Positions 8,263-17,536 of a stretch of DNA of 64,000 bases are shown piece after piece. The stretch is from the NCBI RefSeq assembly GCF_042677045.1, contig NZ_JBHTIH010000008.1:124001-188000 (forward strand), given 5' to 3'. The notes below the pieces were generated by a model. It saw only the letters and a program-made list of their open reading frames with translations. It searched no databases and had not been told where the DNA came from. The DNA is from Lysobacter_K koreensis. Its GTDB lineage: Bacteria > Pseudomonadota > Gammaproteobacteria > Xanthomonadales > Xanthomonadaceae. Both the position numbers and the translations under genes were made by a program. Within the stretch, counting starts at the first letter, position 1; each line of letters opens with the position of its first letter.

Positions 8263-9161
8263 CACTTCGCCCCGCGCTGGCTGAAGGCCACGCTGCCCAG
8301 GATCAACGCGCCGGCGATTCCCATGCTCAAGGTCAAGGGCTCGTCGAGCAGCATCCACGCCCAGGCCACGCCGAACAGCGGTACCAGGTAGGTCACGGTC
8401 GCCGCGCGGCTGGCGCCGATGCGCGCGATCAGGCGGTAGTACATGACGAACGCGACGCCGGTGCACAGCACGCCGAGCATCGCCGCGGAGAACCACGAGG
8501 CCGCGGGGATCGACGTGGCCGGCCACTGCGCTATCGCGAATGGCAAGGTCAGCAGCGCCGCACTGCCGAGCGTGGACGCCGCGACCGCCGCCGGCGGCAG
8601 GCCGCCCAGGTGGCGGCGCACCAGGTTGATGCCGATGCCGTACAGGAACGCCGCGCTGGCGCCGGCCACGACCGCCCAGCCGACGCTCGCGCCGGCGGTC
8701 TTGCCGCTGGCCAGCACGACCACGCCGGCGAAGCCGGCCAGCAGCGCGCCCGCGCGTCGCGCGCCGATCTTCTCGCCGAAGAACAGGAACCCGACCAGAG
8801 CGGTGAACAACACGGTCATCGCGTTGCTGATCGCACCGATCCCGGCCGGCGCGCGCTGCGCGGCCCACGCGAACAGCACGAACGGTATCGCCGAGTTGAT
8901 CGCGCCGATCAAGGCCAGCTTCGGCCACAGCTTGCGCGGGAACGCGGCGCGGTCGCGCCACAGTAACGGCAACAGCACCAGCGCCCCAAGCGCCAGCCGC
9001 ATCTCGACCAGCGGGGTGGCACCGAAGTCCTTGGCCGCCACGCGCATGAACAGGAACGACGCGCCCCAGATCGCGCCGAGCACGCCGAGTTCCAACGGCG
9101 TGACCCACTGGCGGACGGCAGGCGTGGGCAACGGCAGGGTCATCGATTCGGTGGCGCGCAT
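8262..9161 (-). CDS. EamA/DMT-family transporter
   Basis: A 299-residue membrane protein with ten predicted helices in two EamA repeats. Visible signatures are LGAIWGASFLFMRVAAK in the first helix, PFVLFAWAAQRAPAGIGAI, and TGVAFVMYYRLIARIGASRA...VPLFGVAWAWMLLDEPLT in the second repeat. These proteins export small metabolites or amino acids; the substrate is not predictable. ATG 9161 (MRATES) is chosen, with ATG 9143 (MTLPLP) as a close alternative. Codons further upstream read into the divergent promoter region. It is translationally coupled to the cyclase gene and divergent from a LysR regulator that may control it. Confidence 0.87.
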   Translation of the reverse strand: MRATESMTLPLPTPAVRQWVTPLELGVLGAIWGASFLFMRVAAKDFGATPLVEMRLALGALVLLPLLWRDRAAFPRKLWPKLALIGAINSAIPFVLFAWAAQRAPAGIGAISNAMTVLFTALVGFLFFGEKIGARRAGALLAGFAGVVVLASGKTAGASVGWAVVAGASAAFLYGIGINLVRRHLGGLPPAAVAASTLGSAALLTLPFAIAQWPATSIPAASWFSAAMLGVLCTGVAFVMYYRLIARIGASRAATVTYLVPLFGVAWAWMLLDEPLTLSMGIAGALILGSVAFSQRGAK

Positions 9162-9394
9162 GGAGGACTCGAAGTGGGAGGTGAAGTTCGCGCCTGCCGG
9201 GTCAGGCGGCCACCGCAGTGAGTTGGAGCCGACCAGAGGCACGTCGACCTCATTACCGGTGAGCTTCCCGGAGTTGAGCGCCGCACCGTCGCGACAAGAA
9301 TCTGGCTACAGCCAGGCACCCATTGTCGTTTCGCGGGTTGCCGGCGCAAGCGCATACTTTCGCCGCCAGGCACAAGCCAGATTTGAGGCTAACC

Positions 9395-10279
9395 ATGTCA
9401 CTGCGTCCCGATTGGCTGTCGGCTCTGGCGGCGTTCGAATCCGCCGCGCGCCACCAGAACTTCGCCCATGCCGGCGAGGAGCTGCACCTGACCGCCAGCG
9501 CGGTCAGCCACCATGTGCGCAAGCTCGAGGCGCGGCTCGGGGTGGTCCTGTTCCAGCGCCATGCGCGCGGGGTGGCGCTGACTGCGGAGGGTCGGCAGCT
9601 GGCCGATGCGGCCAGCACCGCGATGGCCGACCTGGAAGGCGTGCTCGGCGGCCTGCGCGCGGCCAGCGACGACAGCGACCGGGTTCGCGTGTCGACCCTG
9701 CACTCGCTGGCTTACACCTGGCTGTTGCCGCGCCTGCCGCTGTTCGCCGCGGCGCACCCGCACCTGCGGCTGAGCTTCGATACCGAGATCGCGTTGACCC
9801 GCTTCGACGAGGGCGGCGCCGACCTGGCCATCCGCCACGGCCCCGGCCACTGGCCGGGCCTGAGCGCGCACCTGCTGATGGGCGACACCCTGTTCCCGGT
9901 CGCCTCGCCGGCGTTCCCCGGCCTCGCGCGCATCACGCAGGCCGCGCACGTGGCGCGCCTGCCGCTGGTGTCGGACCTGTCGCGGCAGGGTTGGCACGAC
10001 TGGTTCCGCGCCGCCGGCGTGCACGGCACCAACCTCGACGAGCGCTACAGCTTCAGCGACGCCACCGACGCGCTCAACGCGGCCGCGTTCGGCCTCGGCG
10101 CGGCGCTGGCGCGCGAGCGCGTCGCCGCGCCGTACCTGGCGGCCAAGCGGCTGCTGCGCCTGCCCGGCCCCGGCGTCCCCGCGCGCTGGAACTACTACGT
10201 GGTCTACCCGGCGCACCGACCGCTGCGCCCGGCCGCGCGCGTGTTCCTCGACTGGCTGCTGGCGGTGCCGGTGGATTGA
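9395..10279 (+). CDS. LysR-family transcriptional regulator (GcvA-like)
   Basis: A 294-residue LysR-type regulator. The N-terminal helix-turn-helix is clear (LSALAAFESAARHQNFAHAG, then LHLTASAVSHHVRKLEARLG). A linker helix and a periplasmic-binding-protein-like effector domain follow (RVRVSTLHSLAYTWLLPRL, FDEGGADLAIRHGPG). The layout resembles the GcvA group. ATG 9395 is preceded by TTGAGG. It diverges from the EamA-cyclase operon across about 230 bp, the usual position for a LysR protein that controls its neighbour. The effector is unknown. Confidence 0.9.
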   Translation: MSLRPDWLSALAAFESAARHQNFAHAGEELHLTASAVSHHVRKLEARLGVVLFQRHARGVALTAEGRQLADAASTAMADLEGVLGGLRAASDDSDRVRVSTLHSLAYTWLLPRLPLFAAAHPHLRLSFDTEIALTRFDEGGADLAIRHGPGHWPGLSAHLLMGDTLFPVASPAFPGLARITQAAHVARLPLVSDLSRQGWHDWFRAAGVHGTNLDERYSFSDATDALNAAAFGLGAALARERVAAPYLAAKRLLRLPGPGVPARWNYYVVYPAHRPLRPAARVFLDWLLAVPVD

Positions 10280-10298
10280 TCGACGCAGCGTCCGCGCG

Positions 10299-10658
10299 CT
10301 AGCGCGAGGGCGCCGAGCCGGCCTTCGACGCCGGCACCGGCTTGCGCAGCGCCGCCTGCAGCGCCAGCCGCGCCCACGGCAGCATCGCCTGCGGCGAGTC
10401 CAGCGCCGCCTCGGGCGCCGACCAGTAGCTCATGGTGATGCGCTTGTCGCCGCTGTCTTAGACGAACGGCGCGCTGCCGGCGGCCTGGAACTGCGCCCGG
10501 GTCGCCGCGTCGACCTTGAGGTAGAGGCCGTCGTCCATCACCACGCCGATCATCACCGCGTCCAGGTACAGGCCGTAGCCCCCGAACATCCGCCGCGCGG
10601 ACAGCTCGCCCAGCGGCGCGAACAGGTCCTGCAGGTAGGTGATGAAGTCGTCACTCAT
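10299..10658 (-). pseudogene. TfoX N-terminal-domain protein, interrupted by an in-frame stop
   Basis: The reading frame from ATG 10658 gives a TfoX/Sxy N-terminal domain (SDDFITYLQDLFAPLGELSARRMFGGYGLYLD...). It runs into TAA at 10458-10460 after GSAPFV. In the same frame, beyond the stop, the family's second half continues intact (DSGDKRITMSYWSAPEAAL...LLPWARLALQAALRKP) to a TAG at 10299. Related proteins have a tyrosine at the interrupted position, so a TAC or TAT codon has become TAA. The family is linked to competence regulation or is uncharacterised. Either the gene is a recent pseudogene or only the 66-residue front half is made. Confidence 0.8.
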
Positions 10659-10882
10659 CGGCGGCTCGGCATGCGCTCCAGTAGGCGATCCACAACACCA
10701 GCAACGCACCGACCACCGGCAACAGGCCGGTCGGCGAAGCCGCGTTACGCCGCAGCGGCGCCGGCAGCGCACGCGATCCTGCCGCGCGCCGCACCGTGGG
10801 CGAGCTTGGCACGCTCCGGACGCCGCGTGCACGGCCCCGTCGACCATGGCGATAATGCCGCCACTCCACCGCTGGCAACCCG

Positions 10883-11824
10883 ATGACCCCGACCGGCAAG
10901 GCCCAGCTGCAGATCCATTTCTGCGTCGTGCTGTGGGGATTCACCGCGATCCTCGGCAAGCTGATCACGCTGCCGGCGCTGCCGCTGGTGTGGTGGCGGA
11001 TGCTGATCGTGGTCGCGACCCTGGCGCTGGTGCCGCGCGTGTGGCGTGGGCTGCGGGCGATGCCGGCGCGGTTGATCTGGTCCTACGCCGGCATCGGCGT
11101 GCTGGTGGCGCTGCACTGGCTGACGTTCTACGGCTCGATCAAGTTGTCGAACGCCTCGGTCGGCGCGACCTGCATCGCGCTGGCGACGGTGTTCACCGCG
11201 CTGGTCGAGCCGTGGCTGGCGCGCACGCGCTTCTCCAAGCGCGAACTGGCGCTCGGCATCGCGGTGCTGCCGGGCGTGGCGATGGTGGTCGGCGGGGTTC
11301 CGGACTCCATGCGGCTCGGGATCGCGGTCGGCGCGCTGTCGGCGTTGCTGGTCGCGTTCTTCGGCTCGCTCAACAAGCGCCTGGTCGAGCACGGCGACCC
11401 GCTCACCGTGACCGCGATCGAACTGGGCGCCGGCACGCTGGCGCTGACGGTGCTCGCGCCGCTGATGCCGGTGCTTTTCCCTGCGTTCGCCGGCGACCTG
11501 CTGGCGTGGCCCGGCGCGCAGGACGCCGCCGGGCTGCTGGTGTTGGCGCTGGCCTGCACGCTGCTGCCGTTCGCGCTGTCGCTGGTCGCGCTGCGGCACA
11601 TGAGCGCGTTCTCGGCGCAGCTGGCGATCAACCTCGAACCGGTCTACGCGATCGTGCTGGCGATCGTGCTGCTGGGCGAGCAGCGCGAGTTGAGCGTGCA
11701 GTTCTACCTCGGCGTGGCGATCATCCTGCTCGCGGTGCTGGTGCACCCGCTGCTCGGCAGGCCACGGCCGATCGAGCACCCCGAGGTGCTGGCCACGGCT
11801 GAGGCGAAGGGCGTGGCGGAGTAG
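10883..11824 (+). CDS. EamA/DMT-family transporter
   Basis: A 313-residue inner-membrane protein with ten hydrophobic helices and two EamA repeats (FCVVLWGFTAILGKLITLPALPLVWWRM in the first, PFALSLVALRHMSAFSAQLAINLEPVYAIVLAIVLLGEQ in the second). It is a different subfamily from the transporter at 8262-9161. The substrate is unknown. It appears monocistronic and is followed by a REP doublet and the ExeA gene. Confidence 0.86.
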   Translation: MTPTGKAQLQIHFCVVLWGFTAILGKLITLPALPLVWWRMLIVVATLALVPRVWRGLRAMPARLIWSYAGIGVLVALHWLTFYGSIKLSNASVGATCIALATVFTALVEPWLARTRFSKRELALGIAVLPGVAMVVGGVPDSMRLGIAVGALSALLVAFFGSLNKRLVEHGDPLTVTAIELGAGTLALTVLAPLMPVLFPAFAGDLLAWPGAQDAAGLLVLALACTLLPFALSLVALRHMSAFSAQLAINLEPVYAIVLAIVLLGEQRELSVQFYLGVAIILLAVLVHPLLGRPRPIEHPEVLATAEAKGVAE

Positions 11825-11839
11825 CGCGCGCCGCTTCTT

Positions 11840-11910
11840 GTAGATCCGAGCCTGCTCGGATTGCTGTTGGCCGATGACGCGGAGCGTGATCCGAGCAGGC
11901 TCGGATCTAC
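11840..11910. repeat. REP doublet, GTAGATCCGAGC family
   Basis: GTAGATCCGAGCCTGCTCGG (11840-11859) is mirrored by CCGAGCAGGCTCGGATCTAC (11891-11910), and each arm is itself a palindrome. A near-identical doublet lies at 40537-40609. The element sits between a transporter and the ExeA gene. Confidence 0.8.
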
Positions 11911-11986
11911 CGGGGCCGTCCCTTTCCGATTCCAGGATTCCGGAAAACCGTGGCACGCTAACCGCCCGTCCCCCACCGGTCCGCGC

Positions 11987-13591
11987 ATGTACCACGAGCA
12001 CTACGGCCTCACCGAGCCGCCGTTCTCGATCACGCCCGACCCGCGCTTCGTGTTCCTCAGCGAGCGCCACCGGGATGCGCTCGCGCACCTGCTGTTCGGC
12101 ATCGGCCAGGGCGGCGGCGGCGGCTTCGTGCAGCTGACCGGCGAGGTCGGCACCGGCAAGACCACGCTGTCGCGGCTGCTGCTGGAGCAACTGCCGGAGA
12201 ACACGCGCGCCGCGCTGGTGCTGAATCCGCGGCTGTCACCGGTCGAGCTGCTGGAGACCGTCTGCGAGGAGTTGCACATCGACCTGGCCGGCGGCGCGGC
12301 AGGCGACCGCCGCGGCAGCCTCAAGGCGCTGGTCGACGCGCTCAACGCCTACCTGCTCGACGCCTATGCGCAGGGCCTGCGCGTGGTGCTGATCATCGAC
12401 GAGGCGCAGAACCTGTCGCGCGATGCGCTCGAACAGGTGCGGCTGCTGACCAACCTGGAAACCGACACCCAGAAGTTGCTGCAGATCATCCTGATCGGCC
12501 AGCCCGAGTTGCGCACCCTGCTGGCGCGGCCCGACATGCGCCAGCTCGCGCAGCGCATCACCGCGCGTTACCACCTGACGCCGCTCAGCGAAGTCGAAAC
12601 CGGCCACTACCTGCGCCACCGCTACCGCGCCGCCGGTGGCACCCATTTCCCGTTCACCGCCGCCGCCGTCAAGCGCATCCACGCGCACGCCGGTGGCGTG
12701 CCGCGGCTGATCAACGTCGTCGCCGAACGCGCGCTGCTGGGCGGCTACGCCAGCGACCGCAGCACGCTCGACGAACGCTGGGTCGACCGCGCCGCGCGCG
12801 AGGCGTTGGCGCCGGCGCGCAACCGGCCGTGGTGGGGCTACGCGGCCGCGGGGCTCGCCGCGGTCGCGCTCGCCGCGCTCGCGTTGTGGTGGCGACCGGC
12901 GCCCGAGGCGGTCGCGCGCGCGCCGGCAGCATCGGTTCCTTCCAAGCACGCGAAGGCGCTGAAACCGGCGACACCGGTACTGGATGCCGACGCGTTCGCC
13001 GCGCGCGTGGCGGCCGCCGACCCGTCGCCGCTGCCGGCCACCCGGCAGTTGCTCGCTCACTGGCAGGTGCCCGCCGATGCCGCGGCCGACGCCGCGACGT
13101 GCGCGCCGTCACCCGCGCCGGGCCTGTACTGCCTGCGCGCGTGGGGCGGCCTGGACAAGATTGCCGCGCAGGGTCGGCCGGTGCTGCTGCGCCTGCGCCA
13201 CGGCGATCGCGAGGCGTGGGCGCTGCTGCTCGGTGCCGATGCGGTGAACGTGCGCCTGTGGCTGGCCGGTGCGACGTTCGACACCGACCGGATCGCGCTC
13301 GAGCGTGTCTGGCGCGGCGATTACCTCGCGCTGTGGCGCGCACCGGCCCACCTCGCCGACGGCATTCCCTCCGGCACGTCCGGGCCGGCGTCCGACTGGG
13401 TCCGCGAGCGGCTCGCGCCGCAGTACCTCGCGCGCGACGCGGCGCCGCCGCCGGACGCGTCGATACGCGACGCGTTGCGCCGCTTCCAGGCCGCACGCGG
13501 GCTGGCCAGCGACGGCGTGGTCGGTCCGGAAACCCTGATGGCCCTGGCCGCGCGCGACTCCGGCCCGCGCCTGCAACGAGTGCTGGACTAA
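11987..13591 (+). CDS. ExeA/GspA-like AAA ATPase with peptidoglycan-binding domain
   Basis: A 534-residue inner-membrane ATPase. It begins with the ExeA signature MYHEHYGLTEPPFSITPDPR. A Walker A motif (GEVGTGKTT, about residues 54-62) and a Walker B motif (VVLIIDEAQ, D138-E139) follow. One transmembrane helix lies near residues 282-302, after which the chain is periplasmic and ends in a peptidoglycan-binding repeat (LRRFQAARGLASDGVVGPETLMALA). With GspB (next gene, 3 bp later) it forms the ExeAB complex that helps place the type II secretion secretin through the cell wall. The remaining gsp genes are not in the window. ATG 11987 matches the family start. Confidence 0.9.
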   Translation: MYHEHYGLTEPPFSITPDPRFVFLSERHRDALAHLLFGIGQGGGGGFVQLTGEVGTGKTTLSRLLLEQLPENTRAALVLNPRLSPVELLETVCEELHIDLAGGAAGDRRGSLKALVDALNAYLLDAYAQGLRVVLIIDEAQNLSRDALEQVRLLTNLETDTQKLLQIILIGQPELRTLLARPDMRQLAQRITARYHLTPLSEVETGHYLRHRYRAAGGTHFPFTAAAVKRIHAHAGGVPRLINVVAERALLGGYASDRSTLDERWVDRAAREALAPARNRPWWGYAAAGLAAVALAALALWWRPAPEAVARAPAASVPSKHAKALKPATPVLDADAFAARVAAADPSPLPATRQLLAHWQVPADAAADAATCAPSPAPGLYCLRAWGGLDKIAAQGRPVLLRLRHGDREAWALLLGADAVNVRLWLAGATFDTDRIALERVWRGDYLALWRAPAHLADGIPSGTSGPASDWVRERLAPQYLARDAAPPPDASIRDALRRFQAARGLASDGVVGPETLMALAARDSGPRLQRVLD

Positions 13592-13594
13592 GCG

Positions 13595-14386
13595 ATGTCG
13601 ATGATCCTCGATGCGTTGCGCAAGTCCGAAGCCGAGCGCCGCCGCGCGCAGGCGCCGGACCTGTTCGCCGAGCCGGTGGTGGTGGCGCAGCCGCGCGCGG
13701 TGCACGCACCACGCTGGTTGTGGTGGACGCTGGCGGCGATCGTGGTGCTGCTGGTGACGTGGCTTGCGCGCGGGTTGTGGTCGCCGAGCGGCGCTGGGGA
13801 TCCGCCGCTCGCGCGGCAGGCGGAGCGGCCCGCCGAGATGGGCGAGCAATCGCCGATGGCTGACCCGTCGCCGGCGCGCGTGGCCGCGACGGACGCACCC
13901 GCGCCCACCCGCGCGGCCGCTGCCGAACCCACCGCGGCGATGCCAGCCGCCACCGCGCCGCCACCGGCAGGCGCCGCTTCGCAGCCAGCCCCGCCGCTGG
14001 TCGCGCCGGTCGCCATCGCCGTGCCTCCGCGACCCGCTCCGACCCCCGTACCGCCCCCCGTACCGGCCGCCGACCCACCGCTTGCCGAACCCGTCGCTCC
14101 GCCGTCCGCGCCCGCGCCAGCGCCAGCGCCAGCGATCGTTGCCGCGCCCGACGCGCCCGGCACCCTGCGCCTGTCCGACCTGTCCGCGGGCGAGCGCCGG
14201 CAGTTGCCGCCGCTCAAGATCAGCATGCACATGTGGGCATCCGCACCGAACCAGCGCTTCGTGATCATCGACGGTCAGCGCAGCGGCGAAGGCGATCGCG
14301 TCGGCGAGGCGGTGATCGAGGAAATCACCGCCGATGGCGTGGTGATCGCCTGGGCGGGCCGCCGCCTGAAACTCGCGCTGCGTTAG
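13595..14386 (+). CDS. gspB: GspB/ExeB-like type II secretion assembly protein
   Basis: A 263-residue bitopic membrane protein. The short cytoplasmic start MSMILDALRKSEAERRRAQ is the family hallmark. A TM helix at about residues 40-60 and a long low-complexity Pro/Ala linker (about residues 85-190) follow. The C-terminal GspB domain (LSAGERRQLPPLKISMHMW...DGVVIAWAGRRLKLALR) is similar to the secretin-interacting domain of ExeB/PulB. It starts 3 bp after the ExeA stop, so the two are one operon. The high proline/alanine linker may span the peptidoglycan. Confidence 0.9.
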   Translation: MSMILDALRKSEAERRRAQAPDLFAEPVVVAQPRAVHAPRWLWWTLAAIVVLLVTWLARGLWSPSGAGDPPLARQAERPAEMGEQSPMADPSPARVAATDAPAPTRAAAAEPTAAMPAATAPPPAGAASQPAPPLVAPVAIAVPPRPAPTPVPPPVPAADPPLAEPVAPPSAPAPAPAPAIVAAPDAPGTLRLSDLSAGERRQLPPLKISMHMWASAPNQRFVIIDGQRSGEGDRVGEAVIEEITADGVVIAWAGRRLKLALR

Positions 14387-14406
14387 CGCACTGCCGAGCC
14401 CGTGCA

Positions 14407-14748
14407 TTAGGACCGTCCCGGCCCGACCGGATCGCCCTGCGCATCGAACGCCGGCGGGGTGTAGAAGTTCAAGGTCTTCAGCAGGGTGCGGCCGGTGTTG
14501 CGCACCTCGTGCCGTTCGCGCCGCTCGATCACCAGCAAGGTGCCGGCCTTCAACGGCACGCGCCGTCCCTCGACGATCGCCACGCCGCTGCCCGACACCA
14601 CGTACAGCCATTGGTCGGCGCCGCGGTGGCGGTTGTCCGCTCCGCCTTCGCTGGCGCCCGGCGCGAGCACCATCTCGGCGGCCTGCGCCTTGCGCACGTC
14701 GAACGCGACCCGGAACCCCTCGCCGAACCGTAGCGATTTGCTGCGCAT
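14407..14748 (-). CDS. Cupin-domain protein
   Basis: A 113-residue single-domain cupin. The strand pattern fits a small beta barrel, with RHRGADQWLYVVSGSGVAIVEGRRVPLKAGTLLVIERRERHEVRNTG containing the usual G-x5-H-x-H-like and P/G-x-H metal-site segments in weak form. The substrate is unknown. It stands alone between gspB (convergent) and a doxX gene. Confidence 0.78.
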   Translation of the reverse strand: MRSKSLRFGEGFRVAFDVRKAQAAEMVLAPGASEGGADNRHRGADQWLYVVSGSGVAIVEGRRVPLKAGTLLVIERRERHEVRNTGRTLLKTLNFYTPPAFDAQGDPVGPGRS

Positions 14749-14937
14749 GCACCGCCTCCCGCACGTCGTGGCCCTCGCGACGGGTCGACCTTGCCGGATC
14801 GGGCGTCAATGCCGGATGCAGGCGAGGCGCCGGTGGAAACGCCGTAGCGTGGCGCAGCGCAGCACGCCGCGCGCGCACGACGCGTCTATCCTTCGCGGCG
14901 ATCCATTCACACCACCATCGGCCACCAGGGGAACCGG

Positions 14938-15333
14938 ATGAACCAGAACACCCAGCAAGACCTCGGCAAGTTGCTGCTGCGCCTCGTGCTCGGCGCGCTG
15001 ATCCTGTTGCACGGCGTGGCCAAGCTCAAGGGCGGCATGGCGGGCATCGTCGGCATGGTCGAGGCGCAAGGGCTGCCGGGCTTCCTCGGCTACGGCGTGC
15101 TGGTCGGCGAGGTGATCGCGCCGCTGATGTTGATCGCCGGCTTCCATGCGCGCATCGGCGCGGTGCTGGTCGCGTTCAACATGCTGGTCGCGATCGTGCT
15201 GGTGCACATGGGCGAGCTGGGCCAGCTCAACCAGCAGGGCGGCTGGGCACTGGAACTGCAGGGCATGTTCCTGGTGACGGCGGTCGCGATCGCGTTGCTG
15301 GGCCCGGGTCGTTATGGGGTCAACGGCCGCTAG
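14938..15333 (+). CDS. DoxX-family membrane protein
   Basis: A 131-residue protein with four hydrophobic helices, characteristic of DoxX: LLLRLVLGALILLHGVAKL, then GLPGFLGYGVLVGEVIAPLMLIAGF, MLVAIVLVHMGELG, and GMFLVTAVAIALLGPGRYG. DoxX proteins are small inner-membrane proteins linked to thiosulphate:quinone oxidoreductase or to redox stress; the exact role here is unknown. CAGGGGAAC precedes the ATG. A strong terminator follows. Confidence 0.88.
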   Translation: MNQNTQQDLGKLLLRLVLGALILLHGVAKLKGGMAGIVGMVEAQGLPGFLGYGVLVGEVIAPLMLIAGFHARIGAVLVAFNMLVAIVLVHMGELGQLNQQGGWALELQGMFLVTAVAIALLGPGRYGVNGR

Positions 15334-15355
15334 TCGGAGTCGAACGCCACCCACG

Positions 15356-15387
15356 AAAAAGGCCGGCAATCGCCGGCCTTTTTTTTT
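15356..15387. terminator. Bidirectional intrinsic terminator between doxX and dbpA
   Basis: Five A residues, then stem GGCCGGC with loop AATC and GCCGGCC, then nine T residues (15361-15387). The convergent genes doxX (+) and dbpA (-) can both use it, though the U-tract is best for the plus strand. Confidence 0.9.
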
Positions 15388-15400
15388 GCATCGCCACCGG

Positions 15401-16792
15401 TTACATCCTGCTGACCCGGAACTTGCGGCCCTTGATCTTGCCCTCGCGCAGGCGCGTCAACGCCTGCTCGGCCTTGTGGCGCGCGATCGCCACGTACGAG
15501 CGCGTCGCGAACACGTCGATCTTGCCGACGGCCTCGACCGGCAGGCCGGCGGTCCCGGTCAAGGCACCGACGATGTCGCCCGGGCGCAGCTTGTCGGTCT
15601 TGCCCGCGTCGATGCGCAGCGTCGTCATCGCCGCGGCCGGCACGTTGTGCGCCTTGCCGGCCAGCGGCGCGGCGCGCAGCCACTTCAGCGGTGCGCCCTG
15701 GATGGCCTGCAACGCGTCGGCGCGCGCGACCTCGCGCGGGCTGCACAAGTTGAGCACCACCCCGCCCTTGCCGGCGCGGCCGGTGCGGCCGATGCGGTGC
15801 ACGTACACGTCCGGGTCGGTCGGCAGTTCGTAGTTGATCACCGCGGCCAGGTCGGCCACGTCGAGCCCGCGCGCGGCGACGTCGCTGGCCACCAGCACGC
15901 TGCAACTGCGGTTGGCGAACCGCACCAGCACCTCGTCGCGGTCGCGCTGCTCCATGTCGCCGTGCAGCGCGAGCGCCGAGAAGCCATAGTGCGCGAGCGA
16001 GCCGACCACCTCCTCGGTGTCGCGGCGCATGTTGCAAAACACCACCGCCGACTCCGGCCGGTACTCGAGCAGCAACGCCGCCAGCAATGGCGACTTCCTG
16101 GCCGGCTCGACCTCGTAGAACACCTGCTCGACCAGCGGCTGCTCGACCGCGCCGGCGACGCTGACCTCGAGCGGATCGCGCAGCATCGCGTTGCTGATCG
16201 CGCGGATGTTGTCGGGGAAGGTCGCCGAGAACAGCAGCCCCTGGCGGGTCTTCGGGGTCTTGCCGATGATCTCCTTGATCGGCTCCTCGAAGCCCATGTC
16301 GAGCATGCGATCGGCCTCGTCCAGCACCAGCGTGCGCACGCCGTCCAGGTGCAGCGCCTTCTTGCGCAGCAACTCCTGGATGCGGCCGGGCGTGCCGACC
16401 ACCACGTGCGGGTCGTGGGTTTCCAGCGACGCCAGCTGCGGCCCGAGCGGCATGCCACCGCACAGGATCGAGACCTTGAGGTTGGGGATGCCGACCGCGA
16501 GCTTGCGCAGTTGCTTGGCGACCTGGTCGGCGAGCTCGCGGGTGGGGCACAGCACCAGCGCCTGGGTCTTGATCTTGAGGGGATCGAGCCGGTGCAGCAG
16601 GCCCAGCCCGAACGCCGCGGTCTTGCCGCTGCCGGTCGGCGCCTGCGCAATCAGGTCGCGGCCGTCGAGGATCGCCGGCACGCTCTGCGCCTGGATCGGC
16701 GTCATCTGGGTGTAGCCCAAGGCGTCGATGCCCTGCAGCAGGGCCGGCGCCAGCGCCAGCGAGGAGAACGAATCGGGGGCAAGCGGGTTCAT
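15401..16792 (-). CDS. dbpA: DbpA, ATP-dependent RNA helicase
   Basis: A 463-residue DEAD-box helicase. The helicase motifs are present in order: Q motif (GYTQMTPIQAQSVPAIL), APTGSGKT, PTRELA, TPGR, VLDEADRM, SAT, VFCNMRRDTEE, ARGLDV and HRIGRTGRAGKG. The C-terminal domain KLRPGDIVGALTGTAGLPVEAVGKIDVF matches the DbpA RNA-binding domain that recognises hairpin 92 of 23S rRNA, so a role in 50S assembly is expected. ATG 16792 (MNPLAPDSF) is chosen. The frame runs on upstream without similarity. Confidence 0.94.
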   Translation of the reverse strand: MNPLAPDSFSSLALAPALLQGIDALGYTQMTPIQAQSVPAILDGRDLIAQAPTGSGKTAAFGLGLLHRLDPLKIKTQALVLCPTRELADQVAKQLRKLAVGIPNLKVSILCGGMPLGPQLASLETHDPHVVVGTPGRIQELLRKKALHLDGVRTLVLDEADRMLDMGFEEPIKEIIGKTPKTRQGLLFSATFPDNIRAISNAMLRDPLEVSVAGAVEQPLVEQVFYEVEPARKSPLLAALLLEYRPESAVVFCNMRRDTEEVVGSLAHYGFSALALHGDMEQRDRDEVLVRFANRSCSVLVASDVAARGLDVADLAAVINYELPTDPDVYVHRIGRTGRAGKGGVVLNLCSPREVARADALQAIQGAPLKWLRAAPLAGKAHNVPAAAMTTLRIDAGKTDKLRPGDIVGALTGTAGLPVEAVGKIDVFATRSYVAIARHKAEQALTRLREGKIKGRKFRVSRM

Positions 16793-16974
16793 GCCGCCAT
16801 GATCGCAGCATTGGCCTGAGCGCGGACTCAGCCAGCCCCCGGCCGCTATCGCGTCGATGCCTGTCCGGCCCCGAGACGCGACTGTGATGTTTCGCGCCCC
16901 GGTGCGAATCATGGGTCGACAAGGGCAATCGCCGTGACCGCCGGATGCAAGCCGTGGACTTCGCGCACACTTCA

Positions 16975-17511
16975 ATGAATCCGACCTCGCCCCAGCCCGC
17001 GTCCTCGCGGGCCGCCCGCATGCCGACCGATGCCCGCCAGCAGTTCGCCGACCTGCTCGAACGCCATCGCAAGATCGTGTTCAAGGTCGCCAACACCTAC
17101 GCCTGGCACCCGGACGACCGCGCCGACCTGGCGCAGGAGATCGCCGCGCAGGGCTGGCGCGCGTTCCCGGGCTACGACCCGGCGCGCAGCTTCCCGACCT
17201 GGCTGTACCGGGTGGCGTTGAACGTGACGATCTCGTTCGTGCGCGGCCACAGCCTGCGCCAGCGGTACAGCGTGCCGCTGGACGAGGAACTGCACGACGT
17301 CGCCGCCGTCGACATCGATCACGAGGCTGGCCAGCAGCTGCGCGCCCTGCAGGCCTTCATTGCCCGGCTCGACCCGCTCAACCGCGCGCTGCTGCTGCTG
17401 TACCTGGAAGACCACAGCCACCGCGAGAGCGCCGAGATCCTCGGCATCAGCGAAAGCAACGTCGCGACCAAGCTCAGCCGCCTGCGGCAACGCATCCGTA
17501 CCGAACTCTGA
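16975..17511 (+). CDS. ECF-type RNA polymerase sigma factor
   Basis: A sigma-70-family factor of about 178 residues with only regions 2 and 4. Region 2: FADLLERHRKIVFKVANTYAWHPDDRADLAQEIAAQGWRAFPGYDPARSFPTWLYRVALNVTISFVR. Region 4: LLLLYLEDHSHRESAEILGISESNVATKLSRLRQRIR, a clear helix-turn-helix. The start is uncertain: ATG 16975, 17020 and 16945 are all in frame and none has a good Shine-Dalgarno; similarity begins near 17020. It is followed 25 bp later by a membrane protein where an anti-sigma factor is often found, and it heads a co-directional block that includes SLOG and TIR proteins. Confidence 0.88.
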   Translation: MNPTSPQPASSRAARMPTDARQQFADLLERHRKIVFKVANTYAWHPDDRADLAQEIAAQGWRAFPGYDPARSFPTWLYRVALNVTISFVRGHSLRQRYSVPLDEELHDVAAVDIDHEAGQQLRALQAFIARLDPLNRALLLLYLEDHSHRESAEILGISESNVATKLSRLRQRIRTEL

Positions 17512-17536
17512 TCCCGCCCACCACTGGCCCACCCAC

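Noticed and set aside
13109..14878. 589-codon minus-strand ORF across ExeA/GspB
   Set aside because: Low-complexity Arg/Gly-rich translation opposite two well-supported genes; a shadow of codon bias.
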